Source: Pseudomonas silvicola
GTDB taxonomy: Bacteria; Pseudomonadota; Gammaproteobacteria; Pseudomonadales; Pseudomonadaceae
DNA: 64,000 bases
Assembly: GCF_026651855.1 (NCBI RefSeq)
Contig: NZ_CP093280.1
Span: 7,462,501-7,526,500, forward strand
Reading direction: 5' to 3'
This document shows, piece by piece, positions 1 to 8,181 of the stretch; positions within the stretch are counted from its first letter, which is position 1; the number at the start of each line of letters is the position of its first letter. The position numbers and the translations under genes were made by a program. The notes beneath the pieces are model-generated. The model ran no database searches. It was given only the letters and a program-made list of their open reading frames with translations, and was not told the DNA's origin.

Positions 1-1961
1 GGTTGGGCACCGCTGACGCCAGCAATGTTTTCGAACACCCGGGCGGCCGGGACGTGGTACGCCGCGAGGAATTCGAGCGTGCCGGCGCCACCAGCGCCCG
101 TGAGGTGCTCAACCGCATTCCCGGCGTGAACGCCCCCGACAACAACGGCACCGGCAGCCATGACATGGCCATGAACTTCGGTATCCGTGGCCTCAACCCG
201 CGGCTGGCCACCCGCTCCACAGTGCTGATGGACGGCATTCCCGTGCCCTTCGCCCCCTATGGCCAGCCGCAACTGTCATTCGCCCCGATCAGCATGGGCA
301 ACATGGACGCAGTGGACGTGGTGCGTGGCGGCGGTGCCGTGCGGTACGGCCCGCAAAACGTGGGCGGCATCGTCAACTTCGTGACCCGCGCCATTCCCCA
401 GGAAGCCAGCGTCAAGGGCGGCTTCCAGACCGAGACCAGCCCGCGCTCCAGCCATGACGGCTTCAAGACCAGCGCCAACCTGCTGGCCGGTGGCACCAAT
501 GACAACGGCCTGGGCGGCGCCCTGCTCTACTCCGGTACCCGTGGCGGTGACTGGCGCGAGCACAGCGACACCCGGATCGACGACCTGATCCTCAAGGGCA
601 ACTACCAGATCGACGAGGCCAACAGCCTGAACGCCGAAGCCCAGTACTACGACGGCGAAGCGGACATGCCCGGCGGCCTGAGCAGTGCCGCCTACGACGC
701 CAACCCCTACCAGTCCACACGCCCCAGCGACAAATTCTGGGGCCGGCGTAGCATGTTCAACGTTGGCTACCGTTACCAGCAGGATGCCCGCGAGTTCACC
801 GCCAATACCTTCTTCACCAAGACCCTGCGCAGTGGTTACCTGGACCAGGGCAGCTTCCTGTCACTGTCGCCACGCGAGTATTGGGTTCGCGGGCTGGAAA
901 CGCACCTTTCCCAAGGCTTCGCGCTGGGCGACAGCTGGCACGAGGTGGGCCTGGGGTACCGGTACATCAACGAGGCCAGCCACGAACTGCGCTACCGCGC
1001 GCCCGTCAGCGCCGGCCAATTGCCCACCACCGACAGCACCAATGACCGCGACACCCGGGGCGGCACCACGGCCAATGCGTTCTCGCTGGACGACCGTATC
1101 GACATAGGCAAGTGGACCTTCACCCCGGGCATCCGCTACGAAATGATTGATTCGCAGCAGAACAACAACCTCAGCCACGTCAAATACCAGGGCGACTACA
1201 ACACGGCACTGCCTGCGTTGAACGTGCTGTACCACGCCACCGAGAACTGGAACCTGTACGCCAACACCGAAGGCTCGTTTGGCGCCGTGCAGTACAGCCA
1301 GATGCCCAACCGCGTGGCCGGTGGCGAAGTGAAACCGGAAAAGGCCCGCACCTGGGAAGTGGGTACACGCTATGACAACGGCAACCTGCGCGCGGAGCTG
1401 GGTCTGTTCCTGATCAATTTCAACAACCAGTACGACAGCAACCAGACCAACGACACCGTGATCGCCCGTGGCAAGACCCGCCACCAGGGCGTCGAGACCA
1501 GCGTGCACTATGCCCTGGACGGCTTGACTCCCGCCCTGGCCGGTTTTGACGTGTACGCCACCTACGCCTATTTGGACGCGACCATCCGCGAAGACGGCCC
1601 CAACAAGGGCAACCAGGTGCCGTTCTCGTCCAGGCACAAGGGCACGCTGGGTATGGGTTATACCGAGGGACCCTGGAAGCTGAACCTGGACAGCAGCTAC
1701 CAGAGCAGCCAGTTCGCCGACAACGAAAACACCCGTGCCGAAAGCGCCGACGGCAGCACCGGACGCATCCCGGGATACGTGCTGTTCAATTCTCGCGCCG
1801 CGTATGATTTCGGCCCACAGCTGTCGAACCTGAACGTGGCGGTAGGGGTGAAAAATATCTTCAACCACGAGTATTTCACCCGCTCCTACGATGACAACAA
1901 CAAGGGCAAATACGTGGGCGAGCCGCGTACGGTTTACCTGCAGACATCTGTCGCATTCTGA
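1..1961 (+). CDS. fecA: FecA, ferric citrate TonB-dependent receptor (5' end outside window)
   Basis: Outer-membrane receptor that imports ferric dicitrate using TonB energy. The window holds about 652 residues: the plug domain (with NFGIRGLNPRL and STVLMDGIPVPFAPYGQP), then the 22-strand barrel, ending in a terminal aromatic (VAF) as barrels require. Long stretches match what I remember of E. coli FecA, for example GTRGGDWREHS, YYDGEADMPGGLS and the near-terminal YDDNNKGKY. The signal peptide, the N-terminal signalling domain and any fecI/fecR regulators would lie to the left of base 1, so the start cannot be given. Citrate specificity is inferred from this similarity. Confidence 0.93.
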   Translation, partial: LGTADASNVFEHPGGRDVVRREEFERAGATSAREVLNRIPGVNAPDNNGTGSHDMAMNFGIRGLNPRLATRSTVLMDGIPVPFAPYGQPQLSFAPISMGNMDAVDVVRGGGAVRYGPQNVGGIVNFVTRAIPQEASVKGGFQTETSPRSSHDGFKTSANLLAGGTNDNGLGGALLYSGTRGGDWREHSDTRIDDLILKGNYQIDEANSLNAEAQYYDGEADMPGGLSSAAYDANPYQSTRPSDKFWGRRSMFNVGYRYQQDAREFTANTFFTKTLRSGYLDQGSFLSLSPREYWVRGLETHLSQGFALGDSWHEVGLGYRYINEASHELRYRAPVSAGQLPTTDSTNDRDTRGGTTANAFSLDDRIDIGKWTFTPGIRYEMIDSQQNNNLSHVKYQGDYNTALPALNVLYHATENWNLYANTEGSFGAVQYSQMPNRVAGGEVKPEKARTWEVGTRYDNGNLRAELGLFLINFNNQYDSNQTNDTVIARGKTRHQGVETSVHYALDGLTPALAGFDVYATYAYLDATIREDGPNKGNQVPFSSRHKGTLGMGYTEGPWKLNLDSSYQSSQFADNENTRAESADGSTGRIPGYVLFNSRAAYDFGPQLSNLNVAVGVKNIFNHEYFTRSYDDNNKGKYVGEPRTVYLQTSVAF

Positions 1962-2156
1962 CGGCCCACCGCCCGGTCCTGCAGGCCCAGATGCGCGATG
2001 TAAACGGCCTTGCAGGCAGCGCGGGAAGTAGTTGCAAAATATTTATCTTCGCCGAGGGGTTGAATTGTTCGCCCAACTGCCCGACCTTGTAATCAAGAGG
2101 CGCTGATTTCCACCCTCGGCGCATCTCTTGCGAGCTAGCTGAATAAGGGATGAACT

Positions 2157-2561
2157 ATGCAAATCCAAGTCAATAGCGACAACCATATTCAAAGCAGCAT
2201 CCGACTGGAGGAGTGGGTACGCAGTACCGTAGAAAGCACGCTCGACCGCTATGAAGAAGACCTCACCCGCATCGAGGTTCACCTGGCCGATGAAAACGGC
2301 GACAAGCCCGGCCCCCATGACAAACGCTGCCAGATGGAAGCGCGGCCAAAAGGCCACCAACCGATTTCCGTGACCCACAAGGCCGCCACGCTGGATCAGG
2401 CAGTGGATGGCGCCGCCACCAAGTTGCACAACGCCCTTGAGCACTTGTTCGGCAAGCTGCGCAGCAAGCGCGCAGTCAATAGCCAGAATGGTGCGACGGG
2501 CGAGGCCGATGCCCTGTTACAGGAAGAATTCCTGGAAAACGAGCAGGTCTTGAACAGCTGA
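2157..2561 (+). CDS. HPF/RaiA-family ribosome-associated protein
   Basis: A 134-residue protein of the hibernation-promoting-factor family, which binds the 30S subunit and silences or protects ribosomes in stationary phase. The N-terminal 100 residues carry the expected beta-alpha-beta-beta-beta-alpha pattern, with EVHLADENGD in one strand and LDQAVDGAATKLHNAL as the last helix. There is no long C-terminal dimerisation domain, so it is a short form. The start is supported by AAGGGA six bases upstream of the ATG. It is a single-gene unit ending in a strong terminator. The family call is good; the exact subfamily is not settled. Confidence 0.8.
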   Translation: MQIQVNSDNHIQSSIRLEEWVRSTVESTLDRYEEDLTRIEVHLADENGDKPGPHDKRCQMEARPKGHQPISVTHKAATLDQAVDGAATKLHNALEHLFGKLRSKRAVNSQNGATGEADALLQEEFLENEQVLNS

Positions 2562-2581
2562 ACATACGCTGTAACAAAAGA

Positions 2582-2607
2582 AGGCGAGCCACGGGCTCGC
2601 CTTTTTC
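2582..2607 (+). terminator. Rho-independent terminator after the HPF-family gene
   Basis: A perfect 9-bp stem (2582-2590 with 2594-2602), a 3-base loop and a run of T follow the HPF-family stop codon by 20 bases. Confidence 0.9.
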
Positions 2608-2622
2608 ATGCCCAAACCTCCC

Positions 2623-2645
2623 GTAGCCGCGGACCTGGCCGCGTC
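2623..2645 (+). repeat. Dispersed 23-base intergenic repeat, copy 1
   Basis: The 23-base unit starting GTAGC and ending GGCCGCGTC recurs at 6052-6074 and 52504-52526 (both inverted), with a few mismatches. All copies lie between genes, as REP-type repeats of Pseudomonas do. Confidence 0.65.
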
Positions 2646-2722
2646 CCAGACACCGCGCGCCCTCCCAGCTCGCCCCCACCCCCGTCCGCAAACACCCCCG
2701 CGCACGCCAAGCCTCGCAGACT

Positions 2723-2739
2723 ACGGCATGGCGCTTGCA
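2723..2739 (+). promoter_or_regulatory. Candidate sigma-54 promoter for the DUF3509 gene
   Basis: CGGCATGGCGCTTGCA has the -24 GG (2725-2726) and -12 GC (2737-2738) exactly 10 bases apart, and fits the consensus TGGCACG-N4-TTGCW apart from two or three positions. Transcription would start near 2750, 74 bases before the gene. No enhancer-binding site was identified. Confidence 0.4.
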
Positions 2740-2823
2740 CTGATCCATGTGGCCCGGGTTGTCGAACTAACACGTTCCAACCCAGTCAATTGATGCAGGT
2801 CTTATATTTTCAGGTGACGCACC

Positions 2824-3144
2824 ATGGAAAACCCCTTTCAAGTGATCAGTGATGCCTTCCAGCCCGAGTACCGGGTCAACCTCAGCATCGAGCGTCTGGA
2901 CGGCAGCATCATGCTGACCCTGTCCAATGAAACCGGGGTCGTGGCCAAACGCATGATCAGCGCAGCCCAGCGCAATGACCCCAAGCGGGTCAAGCGCCTG
3001 ATCGACAGCATCAAGTTCGGCATCGCCATCGAGCAGGGCCACAGTGCCATGGAGATTCTCGCTGCCATGACCGACGGCGATTTGCCTACCCCGCCTACCA
3101 AGGGTTGGCTCACCGACAAACCGGGGCTGCAAGTGGGTATCTGA
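2824..3144 (+). CDS. DUF3509-family hypothetical protein
   Basis: A 106-residue soluble protein of unknown function that I recognise as the Pseudomonas-restricted DUF3509 family (start MENPFQVISDAFQPEY; LSIERLDGSIMLTLSN; later RVKRLIDSIKFGIAIEQG). The N-terminal half looks like a small beta-sheet and the C-terminal half like a helix of basic residues. It has no signal peptide or membrane segment. A sigma-54-like promoter lies about 85 bases upstream, which would suggest nitrogen- or motility-linked control if real. The next gene starts 70 bases downstream on the same strand but looks like a separate toxin unit. Confidence 0.75.
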   Translation: MENPFQVISDAFQPEYRVNLSIERLDGSIMLTLSNETGVVAKRMISAAQRNDPKRVKRLIDSIKFGIAIEQGHSAMEILAAMTDGDLPTPPTKGWLTDKPGLQVGI

Positions 3145-3214
3145 ACCCATTTTTTTGTTGGCAGGCGTTGCAACGTACAACAGTTCATGATGAGGTTCGG
3201 CCTGCGAACTCATC

Positions 3215-4702
3215 ATGGACAGCACGACGGCAATGGATTTACCCACCCACATCCCCGGCTGGGCGGAGATCGAGCGCAACCTGAACCACAAGTTCAGCGA
3301 TTTCCACCACACCCTCGACCACGGCCTGAGCAGCGCCCGCAGCGGGCTGCAGGCTAGCTGGAACGGCGTCAGCCAGCGCCTGGAACAGGGCGCTGGCCAT
3401 ATCTACGCCGAACTGGGCGGCCAGCGCATCGACGCAGTGCGCCAGGCATTGCAGCAATCCTACCCCTTGATTTGCCACGACCTCAGCCAGCGCTGGGCCA
3501 GCATTCATATCGAGGACATCCTCGATGTGCTGCTCGACCTAGTGAAAAATGTTGCCCTTATTCTGGGTGGCAGCGTGACCTTGGGCAGCATCGCCGGCGG
3601 GGTGGCCGGCGGTGTCCTGGGTGCCGGCGTCGGCGCGGCACCGGGCGCGGTGGCCGGGGCGGGGATTGGTCTGGAAATCGGCAATCTGATTCTGGTGGGA
3701 CTCGGGTTGTCGGCCATTGCCGAATACTTCTACAAAGGCCTGCCCGCCTGCCTGGAAACGCTGCAGAACGGTATCGTCACTGCATGGCGGGTGGACAACA
3801 AGGCCAGCGGTAGCCGGCTGGAACCCGGCGGTGGCCACGCCAGCACGCGCCAGGCGCGCATCGATCAGGCTGCCCGTGAGTTGGCCCACGGCCAGGAGCA
3901 ATTGGTGATGCTGCTGCTGACCGCGATCGTCACCTACCTGACCCGCGGGCAGGTCAAAGGCGCCCTGACCAGCAGCGCCGAAGGCATCGCTGCCCGTTCG
4001 GCGCTGCTGCAACAGCAGATCAGCGAGCGCCGCCTGGCCGATTGGCTGGCACGCAATGAACAGCAACTGCTGGCAGAGCGTTCGCTGCAACCGCGCACCA
4101 GTGCCCCGGTGAAGCAGGCCGAAGAGCCGATCCGGCTGCAACCCAAACCCGAGCCGGCCAAGGCCGTGGAACCGACGCGACCGCCAGCCGAGCCGGCGAA
4201 ACCGACGTTGTCACGCCGTGAATACCTGAACCAGCGCTACAAGCGCACCGGGGATGTAAACCGCGACATCAACATTCGCGCCAACCGCGAGGTGGCGGCC
4301 AACTTCTTCAAGGAGCAGGGCTATGACGCGAAGGATGCCGCCGCGTACATGAACGGCCTGGACTTCAACTACCCCGTGCAGGTGCAGACAATCAACAGCA
4401 GCAAGAACCTGTGGCAATATCAGTCACCGGGCGCCCCGCAAGGCAACTGGTACACCCTGAGCCCCACGGTGCAACCCACGCAACTGGGCATCAACCCCAT
4501 GGGTACCAACCGCGCCCTGAACATCATCGAGCCCAAGGTGCTCAACAGCTACCAGACCGCCGACAAGATACAGGTGCTGCGCAGTACCTCGGCCAAAGTG
4601 ATCGACACCTGGTCCGTGAAGGGGCAGCCCTTCCCAGCCGAGGGTGGCGCCCAGCAACTGTTCTCCAATCAGAAAACCCTGTTCAACCCAGGAGCCCCAT
4701 GA
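3215..4702 (+). CDS. Tse6-like NAD(P)-degrading toxin with DUF6861-like membrane N-terminus
   Basis: A 495-residue polymorphic toxin, probably a type VI secretion cargo. Residues 1-105 are helical. Residues 110-170 form a glycine-zipper membrane region. Residues 180-290 are helical, followed by a Pro/Lys/Glu-rich linker (about 290-335) and a C-terminal toxin domain (about 345-495). That domain resembles the Tse6 (Ntox46) NAD(P)+ glycohydrolase: Gln401 and Asp464 have the same 63-residue spacing as the catalytic Gln333 and Asp396 of P. aeruginosa Tse6, as I remember them. Tse6 carries a PAAR domain between its membrane regions; I see none here. The next gene encodes a Tsi6-like immunity protein. 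No clear ribosome-binding site decides between ATG 3215 and ATG 3233. Confidence 0.78.
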   Translation: MDSTTAMDLPTHIPGWAEIERNLNHKFSDFHHTLDHGLSSARSGLQASWNGVSQRLEQGAGHIYAELGGQRIDAVRQALQQSYPLICHDLSQRWASIHIEDILDVLLDLVKNVALILGGSVTLGSIAGGVAGGVLGAGVGAAPGAVAGAGIGLEIGNLILVGLGLSAIAEYFYKGLPACLETLQNGIVTAWRVDNKASGSRLEPGGGHASTRQARIDQAARELAHGQEQLVMLLLTAIVTYLTRGQVKGALTSSAEGIAARSALLQQQISERRLADWLARNEQQLLAERSLQPRTSAPVKQAEEPIRLQPKPEPAKAVEPTRPPAEPAKPTLSRREYLNQRYKRTGDVNRDINIRANREVAANFFKEQGYDAKDAAAYMNGLDFNYPVQVQTINSSKNLWQYQSPGAPQGNWYTLSPTVQPTQLGINPMGTNRALNIIEPKVLNSYQTADKIQVLRSTSAKVIDTWSVKGQPFPAEGGAQQLFSNQKTLFNPGAP

Positions 4703-4983
4703 CCGCCCTAGACTTCATCGACAAAGCCATCGCCATCGCCCAGGACCGGTACCGTCGAATCCCGGCTTTCGAGGTATACACATCGGTCCTCAACCAACTC
4801 TATTTCATCAAGGCCATCCTGGAAAAGCGTGAAACGGACAAGGCACGTTTGCATGACCTGACCCTGGGCGCCATTGCCGTCAAGGAGTTCGAGGAGACCG
4901 ACCCCGAACTGTGCGAAGCGCTCAAGGATGCGTTCTATATCGCCGATCAGATAGCGCGGGGCCTCAAGGTCCAGTTGCCTTAG
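4699..4983 (+). CDS. Tsi6-like immunity protein
   Basis: A 94-residue all-helical acidic protein starting MTALDFIDKAIAIAQDRY. It closely resembles P. aeruginosa Tsi6, including LTLGAIAVKEFEETDPEL and the ending ARGLKVQLP, and should bind and block the NADase encoded just upstream. Its ATG overlaps the toxin stop codon by four bases (ATGA), so the two are translationally coupled. The frame is open upstream to 4411 but that part is only a shadow of the toxin gene. Its TAG stop overlaps the psiE stop on the other strand (shared bases 4980-4983). Confidence 0.82.
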   Translation: MTALDFIDKAIAIAQDRYRRIPAFEVYTSVLNQLYFIKAILEKRETDKARLHDLTLGAIAVKEFEETDPELCEALKDAFYIADQIARGLKVQLP

Positions 4984-5468
4984 GTCTCACCCTTCTCTTC
5001 GGTCAGGGCGCCCTTCACCGTGGCGTCCGGGTCCGGAACCTTGGCCGAGGGGAAGCGTGAAGAGGCAAAGCGCACCACCAGAATGGCGAACGCCAGCAGC
5101 AGGATCGCGCCGGACAGGTACACCACGCCCAGGTCGGCGGGCCCGTGGTGGGACACGTCGGAGATCAGCAAGCGCGTCAGGGCGGTAATCGCCACGTAGA
5201 TCAGGAAGCGCACGGGCATGTGGTTGGTCTTGAAATAGATGCCCACCATGGCACCCAGCTCCAGGTAGATGAACAGCAGCAGGATGTCATCGACCGTGAT
5301 GTTGCCCTTCTCCATCATGCCCAGAAACGCCATCACCGCCGCCCACGCCGTGATGGCACCAATGGCGAACAACGCCAGGTAGTGAAAGCTCTCGACCAGC
5401 AGGTTGCCCAGCGACCCGGCCAGGTGGTGGACATTCTTGCGCATGGCATCAGCCCAATTGTTTTTCAC
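4980..5468 (-). CDS. psiE: PsiE, phosphate-starvation-inducible membrane protein
   Basis: A 162-residue inner-membrane protein with four hydrophobic segments (about residues 25-50, 62-80, 85-105 and 115-135) and a charged cytoplasmic tail. The YLELGAMVGIYFKTNHMPVRF region is typical of PsiE. Function is unknown; in E. coli it is induced through PhoB under phosphate starvation. It is a single gene facing the toxin-immunity pair. A weak PhoB-like direct repeat lies at 5560-5577, on the correct strand. Confidence 0.85.
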   Translation of the reverse strand: MKNNWADAMRKNVHHLAGSLGNLLVESFHYLALFAIGAITAWAAVMAFLGMMEKGNITVDDILLLFIYLELGAMVGIYFKTNHMPVRFLIYVAITALTRLLISDVSHHGPADLGVVYLSGAILLLAFAILVVRFASSRFPSAKVPDPDATVKGALTEEKGET

Positions 5469-5559
5469 GGTGCAGGTTCCTTGACTCGTGGGTAACGGAT
5501 GCTTTCATCTACAGGCCAGAGCATGCAGGTAAAAGGCCAGGTCATTGTGCATCAGCCAC

Positions 5560-5577
5560 CTGACCTTGCAGTGACGG
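5560..5577 (-). promoter_or_regulatory. Weak candidate PhoB box upstream of psiE
   Basis: Two TGAC cores stand 11 bases apart (5561-5564 and 5572-5575), the spacing and orientation of a Pho box read towards psiE. Outer positions match poorly. The assignment leans on psiE being a known PhoB target in E. coli. Confidence 0.25.
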
Positions 5578-5653
5578 CAATTTGTCTCACCCTGTCACAA
5601 AGCTCCAGGTAAATTGCCACTATCCAGCGGCAAGGAAATCCCTTATCCTTTCA

Positions 5654-5669
5654 CTGTATAAACACACAG
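5654..5669 (+). promoter_or_regulatory. LexA (SOS) box of yebG
   Basis: CTGTATAAACACACAG fits the CTGT-N8-ACAG LexA operator perfectly and lies 44 bases before the yebG start. E. coli yebG is a known LexA-regulated gene. Confidence 0.88.
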
Positions 5670-5712
5670 TAGTCGTAACCGACAACTATCGTAAAGGCAT
5701 GTGAGGTGGTGA

Positions 5713-5976
5713 ATGGCCGTCGAAGTGGTATACCGCAGCAGCCGAGATCTGGAGCGTTTGTTCATGGATAAAGCCGAAGCTGACCGTCATGACAAAATGC
5801 TCGAGCTGGCTGAACTGCTCGCAGAAGTCCTGAAAAAGGCCGTCCCTTCCCTGAGTGAGCAGCAGGTTGAAGACGCGGGCATCTACATGGCCAAGAACCG
5901 CGATGTGTTCGCCAAGGCGTTCAAGAGCCAGCCGGATGCGCTGAACGAGCTGATCAGCGGCGAAGGCGCCGAATAA
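5713..5976 (+). CDS. yebG: YebG-family DNA-damage-inducible protein
   Basis: An 87-residue acidic helical protein of the YebG family, starting MAVEVVYRSSRD and containing LSEQQVEDAGIYMAKNRD. Members are induced in the SOS response; the biochemical role is unknown. A perfect LexA box at 5654-5669 supports SOS control here. It converges on the E2 gene of the ldh operon. The same neighbourhood (yebG beside a leucine dehydrogenase/2-oxoacid dehydrogenase cluster) is, as I recall, also found in P. aeruginosa. Confidence 0.88.
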   Translation: MAVEVVYRSSRDLERLFMDKAEADRHDKMLELAELLAEVLKKAVPSLSEQQVEDAGIYMAKNRDVFAKAFKSQPDALNELISGEGAE

Positions 5977-6051
5977 CGGCCAGAGCCTGTAACAGCAACC
6001 CTGGCCGCGTCGGCGGTGCATGCGGTGTGCCTGATGCCGTGCGGCGTTTGT

Positions 6052-6074
6052 GACGCGGCCAGGTCCGCCGCTAC
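6052..6074 (-). repeat. Dispersed 23-base intergenic repeat, copy 2
   Basis: An inverted copy of the repeat at 2623-2645, differing at one base. Together with CTGGCCGCGTC at 6001-6011 it forms an 11-bp inverted repeat (arm 6053-6063), so transcript from either side could fold. Confidence 0.65.
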
Positions 6075-6077
6075 ACA

Positions 6078-7184
6078 TCACTCGGGCTCTTGCAATGCCT
6101 CCACCAGCGCCCGCATGAACCGTGCCGCTTCCCCGCCTGTCACCGCCCGGTGGTCGAAGGTCAGCGACAGCGGCAGTATCGGGTGCACCACCACCTTCCC
6201 TTCCACCGCCACCGGTTCTTCACGGATGCCCCCTGCGCCAATGATCGCCACCTGTGGCGGTACGACCACGGGGTTGGCGTAGCGCCCGAACAAGGTACCG
6301 AAGTTGGACAAGGTAATCGTGGCGCCCATCATTTCCCGTGGCGGTATGGAGCGCGCCTTGACGTCGGCGCGCAACCGGCTCATGCCCTCCCTGAGGTCGT
6401 CGGCGCTGCGGTTCCCGACGTCGCGCAATACCGGGACGAACAAGCCATCCGGGGTATCGACGGCGATGCCCAGGTCCAGGGTTTCATGGGTACGGATCGA
6501 CAGGCTGCGGCCATCGAACCAACTGTTCAGCACCGGCTCTACCTTGCAGGCCGCCGCCATGGCTTTGCCTAACCGGATCAAGGGGTCGCGGGCTTGGCCC
6601 CAGCGATGCAGGTCAGCGTCGCCGAAAAGGGTGACCGGTACCACTTCGGCATGGGACTTGGCCATGTTCAGCGCCATGCTGCGGCGCACGCCGCGCAGCT
6701 TCTCGCCGCCGAAACGGTCCTGGGCGCCCTGGGCGGCGGCCTGGACGTCAGCGCGGGTGATCAGGCCGTCGCTGCCTGAACCGGACAACGCCGTGAGGTC
6801 CACACCCAGCTGCCGAGCCAATTGGCGTACCGCCGGGGTGGCACGGGTGGCCAGGTGTTCGCGGGTAGAAGGGGCCGCACCGACGAAGAATTGGTCGGCG
6901 CTGGCAGTGCCCCCACCTTCCAGGCGGCCTACCACGGTGCCCGCATCGGCCTCGCCTTCATACCCCAGCAAAGGTTCGCCCACGTGCAGCAGGTCCCCTT
7001 CGCCGCCAAAGGTCTTGGCGACCACGCCGTCGTAAGGCGCCGGAATGTCCACCAGGGCCTTGGCGGTTTCCACCGACACCAGCAGTTGGTCGGCCTTGAC
7101 CGTGTCGCCGGCCTTGACGTGCCATTGCACGATTTCAGCTTCTTGCAAACCTTCGCCCAGGTCGGGCAGTTTGAAATATTTCAT
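6078..7184 (-). CDS. Dihydrolipoamide acyltransferase, E2 of a 2-oxoacid dehydrogenase complex
   Basis: The 368-residue E2 core transfers the acyl group from E1 to CoA. Residues 1-75 are a lipoyl domain with the lipoylated Lys in SVETAKALVDI, about 105-150 are the E1/E3-binding domain (LATRATPAVRQLARQLGV), and 165-368 are the catalytic domain. The active-site motif reads DHRAVTGGEA (His345), where most E2s have DHRxxDGA, so the conserved Asp is Thr349. It is the last gene of the ldh-E1 alpha-E1 beta-E2 operon, 10 bases after E1 beta. No lpd (E3) gene follows. The substrate is probably branched-chain 2-oxoacids, from the ldh context; pyruvate is possible. Confidence 0.85.
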   Translation of the reverse strand: MKYFKLPDLGEGLQEAEIVQWHVKAGDTVKADQLLVSVETAKALVDIPAPYDGVVAKTFGGEGDLLHVGEPLLGYEGEADAGTVVGRLEGGGTASADQFFVGAAPSTREHLATRATPAVRQLARQLGVDLTALSGSGSDGLITRADVQAAAQGAQDRFGGEKLRGVRRSMALNMAKSHAEVVPVTLFGDADLHRWGQARDPLIRLGKAMAAACKVEPVLNSWFDGRSLSIRTHETLDLGIAVDTPDGLFVPVLRDVGNRSADDLREGMSRLRADVKARSIPPREMMGATITLSNFGTLFGRYANPVVVPPQVAIIGAGGIREEPVAVEGKVVVHPILPLSLTFDHRAVTGGEAARFMRALVEALQEPE

Positions 7185-7194
7185 CGCAGCCTCC

Positions 7195-8181
7195 TCAGGC
7201 GAATGTCAGCACGGTGTCGCAGGCGTGGAGAATGTCGGTCACAGCCGGAATATAGAGCTGTTCAAGCTTGTACAGCGGTGGCGGGATGTCCGGGGCGGTG
7301 ACGCGCTGAATAGGCGCCTGCAAATCCAGCAGTGCCCGCTCGTACAGGCTGGCGGCGATTTCGGCACCGACACCGCAGGAGCGCGGCGCTTCATGGACGA
7401 TGACACAGCGGCCGGTCTTGCGCACCGACGCTTCCAGGGTGTCCAGGTCCAGCGGTTTCACGCAGGCGACATCGATGACTTCCGCCGACACCCCGCGGTC
7501 GGCGAGGGCATCGGCCGCTTGCAGGGTTTCATGGACACTGGCCCCCCAACTGATCAAGGTCAGGTCACTGCCTTCACGCAGAGTGAAGCAGGTGTCCAGG
7601 GGCAGGCGCTTGCCATCATCCACCAGCGGCTGCGGGTTCATCCGGTACAGGCGCGTCGGCTCCAGGAACAGCACCGGGTCCGGGTCGTCGATGGCCGCGA
7701 GCAACAAGCCATAGGCGCGCGCCGGGGAAGAAGGAATGACGACCCGCAGGCCAGGAATGTGAGCGAACAACGCCTCTGTGCTTTCGCTGTGGTGCTCGGG
7801 GGCACGGATGCCGGCGCCCATGGGCGTGCGCAGGACCATGGGGCAGCTGAGCCGGCCACGAGTACGGTTGCGCAGGCGGCTGGCGTGGGACACCAGATGC
7901 TCCATGGTGGCGTAGATGAAGCCCATGAACTGGATTTCGACGACAGGCTTGAGGCCTTGGGCAGCCATCCCGACCACCAGCCCACCCAGCATGGTTTCGG
8001 CCAGGGGCGAGTCGATCACGCGCTTGAAACCGAAGCTGTCGCGCAAGCCCTGGGTGGCGCGAAACACACCACCGTTGACGCCCACGTCCTCGCCCAGCAC
8101 CACCACGTTGTCGTCTTCGGCCATGGCCCGGTGCATGGCCAGGTTCACCGCCTCCAGCAGGCTGACTTTTTCATTATTCAT
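7195..8181 (-). CDS. 2-oxoacid dehydrogenase E1 component, beta subunit
   Basis: A 328-residue thiamine-diphosphate-dependent E1 beta subunit. Typical blocks are VVVLGEDVG, a central FIYATMEHLVSHASRLR region and MGAGIRAPEHHSES, and the C-terminal transketolase-like domain runs from about residue 200. It pairs with the alpha subunit upstream to decarboxylate the 2-oxoacid and load the lipoyl arm of E2. The start is MNNEKVSLLEAV; this ATG overlaps the end of the alpha gene by eight bases. The frame stays open further upstream but that sequence is antisense of the alpha gene's own frame. Branched-chain and pyruvate families cannot be separated by eye. Confidence 0.88.
   Translation of the reverse strand: MNNEKVSLLEAVNLAMHRAMAEDDNVVVLGEDVGVNGGVFRATQGLRDSFGFKRVIDSPLAETMLGGLVVGMAAQGLKPVVEIQFMGFIYATMEHLVSHASRLRNRTRGRLSCPMVLRTPMGAGIRAPEHHSESTEALFAHIPGLRVVIPSSPARAYGLLLAAIDDPDPVLFLEPTRLYRMNPQPLVDDGKRLPLDTCFTLREGSDLTLISWGASVHETLQAADALADRGVSAEVIDVACVKPLDLDTLEASVRKTGRCVIVHEAPRSCGVGAEIAASLYERALLDLQAPIQRVTAPDIPPPLYKLEQLYIPAVTDILHACDTVLTFA

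Noticed and set aside
861-1868. 335-codon antisense frame in fecA
   Set aside because: Composition is that of a shadow frame; fecA is certain on the other strand.
5590-5612. TTGTCTCACCCTGTCAC as a Pho box for psiE
   Set aside because: Half-sites are not 11 bases apart and the orientation is opposite to psiE.
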